A stretch of 64,000 nucleotides of DNA from Nissolia schottii. Taxonomy: Eukaryota > Streptophyta > Magnoliopsida > Fabales > Fabaceae. The position numbers were made by a program, and so were the translations under genes. The DNA lies in contig QANU01100624.1 in assembly GCA_003254905.1 (NCBI GenBank), positions 376,180 to 440,179 of the forward strand. Reading direction: 5' to 3'. Below the pieces are notes generated by a model that saw only the letters and a program-made list of their open reading frames with translations, searched no databases and was not told the origin of the DNA. Shown here in pieces: positions 51,190-62,440 of the stretch; position 1 is the stretch's first letter; the number at the start of each line of letters is the position of its first letter.

Positions 51190-51384
51190 TCATATTATAT
51201 CTATCATATACCGATCGCGCGACGCCACTGCGACGCAGCGGGGGCGGGACATGGTGACGTCGGCGCCGTTGTGCATATAAGTTTCTTCTTGTTGCATCTT
51301 CCAGCTCTTCCAGATATTTCTTCTTCTAATCTCTTGTTGCATCTGAGTTTTCTTCAATTTATCTTTAATTTTTAAAATTTTCAT
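51190..51384 (-). other. GC-rich island with an unexplained antisense open frame
   Basis: About 75 bases (51210-51285) are very GC- and CpG-rich in a desert of AT-rich DNA. A minus-strand frame across it contains WKSWKMQQEETYMHNGADVT then MSRPRCVAVASRDR. It resembles no family I recognise, has no convincing upstream context, and may be a captured gene piece. Confidence 0.3.
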
Positions 51385-52780
51385 TTTTTGGTGGGTAATG
51401 ACGTTTATGGATGTGTATTATTCTTAGGTTGAGCTTGTGTAAAACTTTGATACTTGAACGAAGAAGGTAGATGACACTGCAATAAAAGTTGGTTTGGTTC
51501 TATTTAGCTAGCCTTGATGTGGTCATCATGTAACTAAATCAGATCTGTGTTGCTGATGAGTTTTGTTTCTTCAAAAAATGTGGTGGTTACCGTTTTCTGC
51601 AAGTTTCAGTGATGATCCACTGTGGGGAGCAAGATGCATCACTAATTAAAGTTCTAAGGTGCATGTAAGCCTTATCCTAAAATACATATTAAATATGCTA
51701 TACCAACATTCAAGTATTTTACAAGAAAAAAAATAAGTGCCAAAATAGATGAAGTACCATGCTATTGGGAATATTTATTCTAGCAATGGCATCCGAGCGC
51801 ATTGGTAGCTCATATCCCTATGCAATTAATACTCAAGCACCACTTAACCAACCTAATCATCTTGCATCGGAGAGGTTAACTGCACTTGTAAAGTTTTAAT
51901 AAAATTAAATTGTAAACTCAATTTATAAATTCATAAGAGTTAATATATGTTATGTAAATAATATAATTAGTAAATAAACATAATTAAATGTCATATTTAT
52001 AATTAATACTGAGCAATGTTAATTTTATAATAAAATAAATAAAAGAAATATTATAAAATATATCCTAATTCATAGCTTAATTGTTATGGTATAGTTTATT
52101 CTGCATTCATATTTCTTTGTAGTCAATAAAAAATAATTCAATTATGATAAATGTACAAAATTAGCTTAATAAATTCAATTTCTGTTTTTTAACATAGATA
52201 AACCAACTAAGTATCTAACCAAAGTTATTAAATTTGTGCATTTTGAGGGGAAAAAATTAAGTGTTAATTAAAAATTATAAACTCATAAGCACACAATCGA
52301 TTTTTATAAAATTTCCTTAAACTCGTACAAATTTACACACTAAAAAAATTATATAAAAATTTACTCATTTTTATATGATATGCTCGTTTTTTACATGCTT
52401 AATTTTTAAGAGCTCAATAACCATGTTTGTAATAGTAAAGTATTAGAAGTGATTTGATTTTTCTTTTTCTTTGCTTTTTTTCCCTTTCTTTTACAAATCT
52501 AATGGATTTGATTGCTTTTAGTTTTAAAATCTTATCAAATTTAATTTGATAGCTTTCAATTATTGTTAATGAATTTTTAATTATTCCATACATTATCTAA
52601 GATATTTCAAACATACTAATTTATTTTCAATTCAAATCCAATTTTCTATCTAATTGTGAGATTTAAAATTGTTCAATACCCAAAGTTAGAGATTGAACCT
52701 TAACATTTAATTAAGAAACAATAAACCCTTTTCAGTCAACTGCACTCTCTAAAACTTCTATATACATACATACATATACA
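51385..52780. other. Gene-free region upstream of the ABC transporter
   Basis: AT-rich sequence with no supported gene. Its end carries a TA-rich stretch with TATATATATAAATTC near 52780-52795, a possible TATA region for the next gene. Confidence 0.45.
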
Positions 52781-52861
52781 TATATATATAAATTCAATCC
52801 ATAGTCAAATCAATTATCAATTTTAATCCTTCCAGAACACCATCTAACTGATGTTATAGCA

Positions 52862-53170
52862 ATGGATGCTATTGAGCAAAGCTTTATCCTTCCTCTCACA
52901 TCATTAATTAAGAATTTCTCCTTGTTGATACACACTTGTAGTAATAGTCACCATGTGCATGAAAGGTGTATAGAATGTCAATATGGGGTCTCTCCAACCC
53001 AACCAAGCTTCTTTCATTCAATTCATTCCCATTTCTCCCTTCCTAATACCTCAAAACCCGTCTTCCCCAAGTTGACCCCACAACCCCATTTCACACATTC
53101 CCTTCCAAAATTCACTTTTTTTCACAACACTGAAGCAAAAGTTTCAACCTTTTCGGTTCTGAGACTCTAA
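52862..53170 (+). other. Possible upstream ORF in the ABCG leader
   Basis: A 102-codon open frame ends 74 nt before the ABC transporter start codon and in a different frame from it. It follows a TATA-like region by about 70 bp, so it may lie in the leader and act as a uORF. The translation is low-complexity, rich in His, Ser, Pro and Phe, and resembles no known protein. Chance in a pyrimidine-rich leader is equally possible. Confidence 0.25.
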
Positions 53171-53244
53171 CAAAAACAACCACCTCTGTCTTTGTCTCTG
53201 TTCCATTCAATTTTTTCCCACATTTTTTTTCTGGCAACTCCAAT

Positions 53245-56200
53245 ATGTGCAGGTGGAGCAGCTCAAAGCATCTATGGCAGAGTCTTTGGTTACCCTTTGT
53301 GGTATTATCGAGCTTGTTTTTCTTCCTTACTGGGATGGTGGAGTGCCAGGAAGTGAATGACTATGACCAAATTGATAACCCTGCTGTTCTTCCCCTTATC
53401 ACTCAGCTTGTGTATTCTCGAATTTCCAATTTGACCTCTGTTCTCAGCCAAGAAATTAGCACTCAGTCCAATTTCTGTGTCAAAGATCCGTGAGTGATTT
53501 CAAATTTACTTGTTTGTTTATTCATTGAGTAAGTTTTGATATGGTTCTGAATTAAGAAAAACTCAAAAAGGTCAAATTTTTAAGTATTATGCTTTCAGTG
53601 TTTCAATTTTTATTTATTTTATTTGCAATTGAGAGCTAAGAAACAGATGAGTTTCATGACGGAGTGAATTTATGAGCTGCGGCTCCAGATTTAGTTCCAA
53701 GTAAAATGTCAAAGAGGAGAAGGAATTTCTGTTTTATTGTTGAATTACATGGACAATTGGTACAATTCAGTTTTCTGTTCAGAGTAATTTTGTGATTTTG
53801 TAATTTGCATTTATTATTTGAACTCAACAAATACTTCCTGTGTAATACTGATTTAACTGTGAAAATTTTCTTTTGTTAGTGATGCTGATTGGAATCAAGC
53901 ATTTAATTTCTCATCTAATTTGGGCTTCCTGACTTCTTGCATTAAGAAGACTAAAGGTATGAACACTGAATATTAGAAATAAATCGCACTATTGCTCCAT
54001 TTTGTTTCTAATAAGTTACATGTAAGGAAAAGACACTACTTTTTTTGTTAATTTCTTTAGTTTCCTTTATTCTGTTTCTCTGCATCCATTTGGACATGTT
54101 TATTGGTCTGTAATAATGAATGTTGAAGAGATAGGGATAAATCTTACAGTTTATTTGATCTTCATTAGGGATGTTGGTTACGTAAATGGACTTGTGGAAT
54201 ATATTTATGCTGCAACAATGTTATTCACGGTTAACACTAATAGTACCAATGTTCGTATGCTTGGATTCTGGTGATTTTGATCTGATGATTTAAACAGGAG
54301 ATATCACAAAACGCTTGTGTACAGCAGCAGAGGTGAAGTTTTACTTAAGTAGTTTATTGGAGAGATCATCAAGTGCCAATTATTTAAAGCCTAACGAGAA
54401 CTGTAATTTATCCTCATGGGTCTCCGGTTGCGAGCCGGGATGGGCCTGTAGTGTTCCCTCAAGCCAAAAGGTTGACCTTAAGAATTCAAAGGAGATACCT
54501 GCAAGAACTTCAAACTGTCAACCTTGTTGTGAAGGCTTCTTCTGTCCTCATGGCATCACATGCATGATTCGTAAGTATAATGACGATCTTTTGTGTTATT
54601 TCTTCATTACCGATGAATGCAAATAGCTTCTATGAGATAATATACCAATTTTGTATTGCACTTCCAAGTATCTTCAAGCTGTGTAATGTAGTTTATTTGC
54701 AAAGATTCAACGAAAATTTTTTGAGTAGATATTTCAAGGATTTAGAGATGTGTTGTGTAATTCGTATCTTTTCGGACTGTGTCTTATGCTGTGCTAGTCA
54801 ATAGAACAAATTTTTTTTCAATCATTTTCAGTTTCTATGATGAGGTATCTATTAGTAAAACATAATGACATTGTAAGTGGTAACACTAATGATTGTCTAT
54901 CTCTATGTTAAAATCTGTCTCTGATATTCCTTCTATCTTTTTCTTGCAATTTGAAATATTGCTTGCGAAGCTTGCCCTCTAGGTTCCTATTGCCCTCTTG
55001 CTACACTTAATAGAACAACTGGCGTATGCGAACCGTGAGTTCTATTTCTGGCCATAAATTTTTTATTCCCTCTTCTCTTGAGTTGTTTCCTACACGCAGT
55101 TTATAAAATTAAATTAGGGAAACATTTTCTGCAGATATCTTTATCAACTGCCTCCAATGCAGCCAAACCATACTTGTGGTGGAGCAAATGTTTGGGCCGA
55201 TGTTGGTAGCAGTAGTGAGATGTTTTGCTCAGCAGGATCATATTGTCCAACAACCACCAAAAGAATTTCTTGCAGTAGTGGGTATTATTTTGCTCGAACA
55301 CTTGGTTACTCTTATAAATTGCCAAAGATGGATCCTAGAAGAAGTAATATCTAAAGTGTTTGAAGCTTTTAGAGGAAATGGTCTTGCATAGTTGCAATGG
55401 AATCCCAAAGGCTTCATAGTTTTCTAACATTTTCTCTTGAAATTTCAGGCATTACTGCAGGACTGGTTCCACATCTGAGAAAAGTAAGATATCATGAATT
55501 TTGAAGCCTTGAAGCAGTAAAACTGTGTTTAGGTCTCATTTTAGTAATCAATTTCTGACCTTATATGTGCAGAGTGTATATGACCATTTACTGATTATCT
55601 TGTAGGATGCTTCAAGTTGAGTTCATGTAGTTCAAACACGGCAACCCAAAATATGCGTGCTTATGGAATCATGCTCATTGTAGGTTTTCTTTTCTTTTCT
55701 TTTTTCTGAAACTGAATAGTGGAGTATGAAACTAAATGGGATATATTTGTATTCTTTGGAATTTTGTTGTTATTATTTGTTCAATTATTAGTAATGTGGC
55801 CATTTTTACTAAACTCAGTTTTTTGAGCTTTAGTTTAGGATTTAGGATTCCTTTTGTCATGAAGCTGGATTTGCCTATTTAAGGATGGCTTTGTACTTCT
55901 CTAAGGGACTTGTGGATTGAAAATTTTCCTTAACTTCTATTTCTCCTTCCTTAATCTACTATTTTTTGTTCTCTATATCCGCCCGTGTTTCTGTCGCCCT
56001 TAATTCCTTCCTCCCTTCCCTTTCTCCCTTACCTGATCTACATCGCCAACAAAATTAGATTTCCATGTGTTTTTGCTATTGATTGTCTGAGTAAACAGTT
56101 CCAAGTTCCAACATTTTTGGACTATAGTTGCTATATTGGATATATGCTCAGAAAATTTTTCATGCTTTACGGTTTCTGTTTTTCATTCTTTTAGTTTTTA

Positions 56201-59200
56201 CATCATGTGTAAAGNTGCTACTCATTATTTACAACTGTTCTGACCAAGTTCTCACTACTAGGGAGAGGAGAGTGGCCAAATCTAGAGAAGCAGCAGCTAG
56301 AAGTGCAAGGAAGACTGCAACAGCGCGCCAAAGATGGAAGTTTGCGAAAGATGCTGCTAAGAAGAGTGCAAGTGGGCTGCAGGCTCAACTAACATACACA
56401 TTCTCTCGGAAGAAGGATGCAACAAATCCGGAAGAAGTTAAAATTTTGGACCAAGCAACTTCTGAAACAGATGTTGAACTGTTGGCACATCCACACCCCA
56501 CTACTTCAAGCATCACTGCAAGTTCATCTGTGGTGCCAAAGGAAAAGGGTAAAGAACCTGGTTATCTGATGCATATAATGCATGAAATTGAAAATGACCC
56601 TGGTATCGATGACAACTTCAATGTGGAAATAGAAACTAGACCTAAAAGTGTTACCGGGCTTACAGGAAATGTGTCAAAGGGAAAACAGCCGCATACTCAT
56701 AGCCAAATTTTTAAGTATGCATATAATCAACTTGAAAAAGAGAGGGCTCAACAACAAGAAAACAAGAACCTCACCTTCTCGGGAGTGATTAATATGGCTA
56801 GGAACACTGAGAAAAAGAAAAGGCCTTTAATTGAGATTTCATTTAAAGATCTGACTCTTACATTGAAAGCTCAAAACAAACATATACTGAGATGTGTTAC
56901 GGGGAAAATTAAACCTGGCCGCATCACTGCTGTCATGGGTCCGTCAGGGGCTGGCAAGACAACACTTCTTTCAGCTCTAGCCGGAAAGGCACTTGGGTGC
57001 TCAGTCACTGGTTTGATTCTTATAAATGAAAGGAATGAATCAATCCACTCCTTTAAAAAAATTATTGGATTTGTGCCACAAGATGATGTAGTTCACGGAA
57101 ACCTCACAGTGGAAGAGAATCTATGGTTCAGTGCTCAGTGCAGGTATATTTCATTGTTAAACATCCTTGCTGCATTGTATTCTAAGTTGTTTTTATTATC
57201 TTCATACAAGTTTATGCACTTAAATTTGGCTTGGATTTATATCAAACCATTTATCTTTTTTTCCCAGTATCATGGATTAAATTGTTTGCTCTAAGCATCA
57301 GTTAGTAATATTATGATCATGAATATAATTTGATGTGAAGCTATATTATTTAATTTGAACATTTATGTCGTCAAGTAGCCTTTTAAGTTTTCTCTTCATA
57401 CTTTACTTTTAGATACTTTAGCATGAACAATACTTCAGATGTTTACTCACTATATCAGTTTTCTTTGGTCTCGGCCTTGCTGTTTTATTCTAATACTTGT
57501 GCATATATTAGTTAATGGTAGCTTTCGAGTGTTAGCACATAAGTCTATTCAAATGAATTTTTGTTGATGTTAAAGGCTATCTGCTGGCTTGTCAAAACCT
57601 GAAAAAGTTCTGGTTGTTGAAAGAGTTATTGAGTTCTTGGGGCTTCAGTCCGTGCGAAATTCCTTGGTTGGAACCGTAGAAAAGCGAGGGGTCTCTGGAG
57701 GCCAAAGGAAGCGTGTGAATGTCGGATTGGAAATGGTTATGGAACCTTCACTTTTGATCTTGGATGAACCCACTTCTGGTTTGGACAGTGCATCATCTCA
57801 GCTACTTTTAAGAGCTCTAAGACGTGAAGCTCTTGAGGGAGTGAACATTTGCATGGTGGTTCACCAACCCAGGTAACTTCTGATTCAAATTGCCTGATTG
57901 CTCATTAAATTTTTTTACAGTACCGTAAAATCCTTTTTTTCCCCTTCTTTTGGGCGGAATGTTGCAAACACACATATATACCTCGTGAGTGTTGCTATAT
58001 CCTTCTAAACATCGTCCTAATTCAAATTCTCACTCACAATGGCATGGATTCTAATTTACACAATATCCAAGGAATTTGGTGAATAAATGTGAGTGAGATT
58101 CTGAATTAGGAGAACTTTCAGGCGTACTACTTAGGAGGATTTAGCATTTTTCGATACCTTATTGCTCATTAGATGCTCCGAGTTGGTTATGCATGAGAAA
58201 CCATTTTGAGGACTGGTCTCGTGCTCCATGATTTGGTGTGGATTTTGTTTACGGTAATAATACTTTTCTTTGATAAAATAATGATTGAACTTTCTACTTC
58301 AGCTATGCTTTGTTCAAGATGTTTGATGACCTGATACTTCTCGGGAAAGGCGGTCTCACTGTCTATCATGGACCAGCCAAGAAAGTCGAAGAATACTTTT
58401 CAGGTCTTGGGATCAATATCCCAGAGAAGATCAATCCTCCAGATTACTTCATCGACATTTTGGAGGGCATAACAGTACCTGGTGGAAGCTCAGGAGTGAG
58501 TTACAAAGAGCTTCCAGTTAGATGGATGCTTCATAAGGGATATCCAATACCTCTTGATATGCGGCAGAGTGCAGAACAATATGATATGTCCCTGAGTGTA
58601 AATTCAGCAAATGAAATGGACTCCAATGGATATGGTCATGAGGATAAAACTTTTGCTGGAGAATTATGGCAAGATGTGAGACACAATGTGGAACTGCGGC
58701 GGGAGAAGATACGACTCAATTTTTTGAAATCCAAGGATTTATCTAACCGGAAAACTCCTGGTGTATTCAAGCAATATAAGTACTTTCTTATAAGGTAAAC
58801 AAACCATCTAATGACCTCAACTTTTTTGTTAACATGGAAGTTCCATTTTTCCGATAGCTCGGCGATTTTTTCCCTTAATTTGGAGTAGGGAAGTATACAG
58901 AAATGGAAGCAAAACTTATGATTACATGATGGCGATTTCCCTACCTTTCTTGTACACTATGAAGTTTTGTGATCTGTCAAAGGAGAAAGAGCAACAAGCC
59001 TTTTAATAATGCACAAGTCTCTTCAATTTCAATGTCTGCATTTTCTTTAGTTAACTGCTGTACTTACTACATGCCAATGTTATTTCAGGGTTGGGAAGCA
59101 GCGATTAAGGGAAGCTAGGATCCAAGCCATAGATTACCTGATTTTGTTACTTGCTGGAGCCTGCTTAGGATCACTAACCAAAGCAAGTGATCAAACGTTT

Positions 59201-60461
59201 GGTGCAGCTGGGTACACCTATACGGTGATTGCCGTATGTAAGTTATATAAGATCTTTAAATGGTGTTGGAACCTTTGACTAAGTATCTAATTTTGTAGTC
59301 ATTACTTTGTCACAATAATGTTCTTTCATAAGTTACTATGATACCAATAATCTTCCCAACATTAATCTGAGCAATGCTTTACTCTTATCTATTGTTCGTA
59401 ATTTCAGCTCTTCTGTGCAAAATCGCGGCCTTGAGATCATTCTCTCTCGATAAATTGCACTACTGGAGGGAGAGTGATTCTGGGATGAGCAGCTTGGCTT
59501 ATTTTCTCTCCAAAGATACGATTGACCACTTTAACACTGCAATCAAGCCTGTCGTGTACCTTTCCATGTTCTATTTCTTCACCAATCCAAGATCAAGTTT
59601 TGCCGATAACTATGTTGTGCTACTTTGTCTTGTGTACTGCGTGACTGGCATTGCATATGCATTGGCCATATTTTTTGAACCTGGCGCAGCCCAGCTGGTT
59701 AGTATTAGTATCAAACCAAGAAACTTCTAGTAACCCCATAATTGAAACTTACTCATCATTATGTTTTAGTTTCTCTAACATGTTTCATGTTTCTTGCAGT
59801 GGTCAGTGCTTCTTCCTGTTGTTTTGACTCTCATTGCAACACAACCGAAAGATAGTAAGATTTTTAAGGGTATAGCTAATTTATGCTACTCTAAATGGGC
59901 TTTACAAGCATTTGTGATTGCAAATGCTGAAAGGTAATCTCTCAAATACATCATAGCGTGAAGAAAAACTAGACTTCCAAATTTCTGATTGAAAGAGTCC
60001 TAGGCAAGTGTAACTTTGGCCCAAATTTCATGAAAACAATGAATTTATGATAAACTTGAGATCAAAAGATCCTGAAAACAGCACCCTAGGAGATAGATAT
60101 TGGTTTGCATTAGATAAGCTTGTTATTTTGAAGTTGTTTTCGTGTATATGAAGAATATTACCATCATATATGAAAAGGATATTTGAAAAAAAAAAACACA
60201 AGAAGAAGAGTGGTAGATAATTTGTGTCATTAATGTTTTTACAATCACACATTTGAATCTGAATACTGAACATGCTGTTAATTACTTTTATATATATGCT
60301 GCAGGTATCAGGGAGTGTGGCTCATAACTCGTTGTGGTTCACTTATGAAAAGTGGCTATAATCTTCATGATTGGAATTTGTGCATATCAATCCTCATTCT
60401 TATGGGTGTAATTAGCAGGGCAATAGCATTTTTCTGTATGGTCACATTCCAAAAGAAGTAG
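53245..60461 (+). CDS. ABCG28: ABC transporter G family member (ABCG24/ABCG28 type, half-size)
   Basis: Fourteen exons (53245-53489, 53880-53956, 54298-54570, 54971-55034, 55135-55281, 55449-55483, 55606-55679, 56215-57143, 57576-57872, 58303-58794, 59089-59237, 59408-59697, 59800-59933, 60305-60461) encode about 1120 residues. A signal-peptide-like start and a Cys-rich N-terminal domain (residues 1 to about 300; for example [22 protein letters not shown]) precede a first membrane segment and a basic linker. The nucleotide-binding domain follows: Walker [10 protein letters not shown] (about residue 547), Q-loop FVPQDD, signature VSGGQRKR, Walker [13 protein letters not shown] and H-loop VVHQPS. 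The ABC2 membrane domain ends the protein. This long architecture is specific to the ABCG24/28 clade; ABCG28 is known for roles in pollen tube tip growth. Assignment within the clade is uncertain. The first base of exon 8 is ambiguous (56215). Confidence 0.93.
57988..58152. mobile_element. Foldback element in ABCG intron 9
   Basis: GCTATATCCTTCTAAACATC, then CCTAATTCAAATTCTCACTC, pairs with GAGTGAGATTCTGAATTAGG, then TACTTAGGAGGATTTAGC. The arms are about 50-60 bp. It is a small non-coding DNA element. Confidence 0.65.
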
Positions 60462-60756
60462 GGCAAATCTTGTAGCTAGGAAAATTTTGTGTTACATGAA
60501 TTTGAGTTGTACAAATTGGAGAGGGTACGTAGTATCACTAAATGGTATGTATAGGAAATGCATTAGGATTCTCAGGAGTTTAGGCATGTCTGATTAATTT
60601 TTGAGGGGTTGATACTGGTTAGTAATTAGCTGTGATCTATGTATGGTGTCATATTTGAACGTTTAAGTTTTGAGCTTGTTTATTTGTACTATAGTAGTGG
60701 AATTAATGCCTATGCTTAAGATATTTAATTTTAATTGTTATTAAATTTGGTGGTTC
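60462..60756 (+). other. 3' flank of the ABC transporter
   Basis: The 3' UTR and short spacer before the LINE insertion. No other gene. Confidence 0.5.
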
Positions 60757-60772
60757 ATTGATTGCCCGGTCA

Positions 60773-61947
60773 TCCCTGAGGATTCTTTGGGCCTGGATGA
60801 GCTTGAGAGGCTCCCAACTATAAATGATAATTTTAGTATCAAATCAGCCTATAAGATCATTGGAGGGAACAATAGTGACCAAAATAAAGTTTACAGCGAT
60901 TTAAAAAATGGCTGGTCCCTAGAGAATCCGTGCATTAATGTGGGTGATTGCTCATGGAGCGTTGCTCATCAATAAGGCTAGAAGTCTCAAGGGTATGACA
61001 ACTGACTCTCAATGCCCAGTGTGTGGCTTTGATGAAGAAACTATGCTCCATGCGCATTGTGATTGTAACATTGTGAGAATGACATGGAAGAGCATGATCC
61101 ATGGTATCCGCCATGGTTCTTTTTTTTAGAAATCGTTTGAGGACTAGATTGAAGAAAATATCACTTCAGGTAATCCTTCCCATAGTGAGGTCACCTAACC
61201 TCTTTTATTGGCTACAACATGTAGCTCTTTGTGGCAAGTAAGGAACAAATGAGTTTTTGACAACCGTAGAGTTTTGGGGATGAATTGTCTGAAAAGACTG
61301 TAGCTTTAGCTAAGGAATATAATCACATTTTTCTACAAGTTGCTCATGCTCATGTTGCGATTCCTCATTATCAAGTTCGTCACATAACATGGGAACCTCC
61401 TCCGCTGGGTTGGGTGAAAGTTAATGTCGATGGTTCAGTGATTAATCAGGGTACCTCTTCTACTTGTGGCGGGTTCATTAGGGGCCATAATGATGTTTTT
61501 TTTATGTGCCTTTGGCTATAATATTGGCTCCTGTTTGGTTACTTTTGTTGAGCTCTGGGGTCCTTTGCTAGCATTTCCTCGGCAACCCATTTGGATTTTC
61601 AATGAGTGATTTTTGAATTGGATTCCAAGTATGTGGTTAATTTTATTCATGTCTCTTCGAGTCTCAGCCATCCTTGTTCACCCTTGGTAAAAGCTATTGC
61701 TTTCCTTATTAATGCAGATTTGTCTGTTCATTCTCACCCTGTGTTTAGGGAAGCAAATTTTTGTACTGATGTTATGACCAACTATGGACATAGTTTATCT
61801 TTAGAATTCCATACTTTTGATGATGTTTCACATTTTCTTTCTCTTGCTTTATTAGCTGATGGGGTTATTACCCTTTTTTCCCATATAGTGAGGATGTAAT
61901 CTTTTGTTTTTTGGATTTTTTTCCCCGTTTGTCATTAAAAAAAAAAA
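60773..61947 (+). mobile_element. 5'-truncated L1-type LINE with target duplications
   Basis: Successive forward frames encode the 3' end of a plant L1-like LINE: NFSIKSAYKII, then a zinc-finger segment (MTTDSQCPVCGFDEETMLHA followed by HCDC), then an RNase H-type domain (WEPPPLGWVKVNVDGSV, the catalytic Asp in VDGS). An A-run ends the element. Flanking ATTGATTGCCCGGTCA (60757-60772) and ATTGATTGACTGGTCA (61948-61963) form a 16-bp duplication with two mismatches. Frame changes between the segments show it is inactive. It inserted about 300 bp past the ABC transporter stop. Confidence 0.88.
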
Positions 61948-61979
61948 ATTGATTGACTGGTCAGTAATGCTTTCTAATT

Positions 61980-62440
61980 TATTTTCAAACTAACATTAAG
62001 CATGACCCCTTCACAAGTTATACAAGTGGTTTGCCATAATGTTGTCAGCACACGAGTTGCCCTCCCCGAGACAGAGAGTATGCTCCAAGCTAACCTCCCT
62101 AAGAAAATGGCGAATATCCTCAACAATACACACGTACTTCCCTTTCATCACATAATCCACTGCCAATTGGGAATTAGAGTGGCATAACAATTTGCGAATG
62201 TCAATAGAGCGAGCAAGAATGCCTTGTTTGAGCGCCATAAGCTCAATGAACAGGATTGACACATCCCCCATCCAACATTCATTATCCCCTTGGATCAGAC
62301 CCCTCATTCTTGCCGAAATAGAATTCCGATAAAGAATATCATCAATGTTTAGCTTCGCTACACCAATCGGAGGAAAGGACCACCTCACCAAACGAAGAGG
62401 GCACGCCACACCAACTGAAAACTCTTCCAATTGAAACATC
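61980..62440 (-). mobile_element. LINE RNase H-domain fragment, opposite orientation
   Basis: A minus-strand open frame (62439-62011) reads WSFPPIGVAKLNIDDILYRN, then MRGLIQGDNECWMGDVSILF, ELMALKQGILAR and LCHSNSQLAVDYVMKGK, finally NSCADNIMANH. This is the layout of the plant LINE or Ta11-type RNase H-like domain, with KLNIDD in place of the usual KLNVDG. No other LINE part is present. The open frame of about 140 codons is better preserved than in the neighbouring LINE. Confidence 0.75.
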
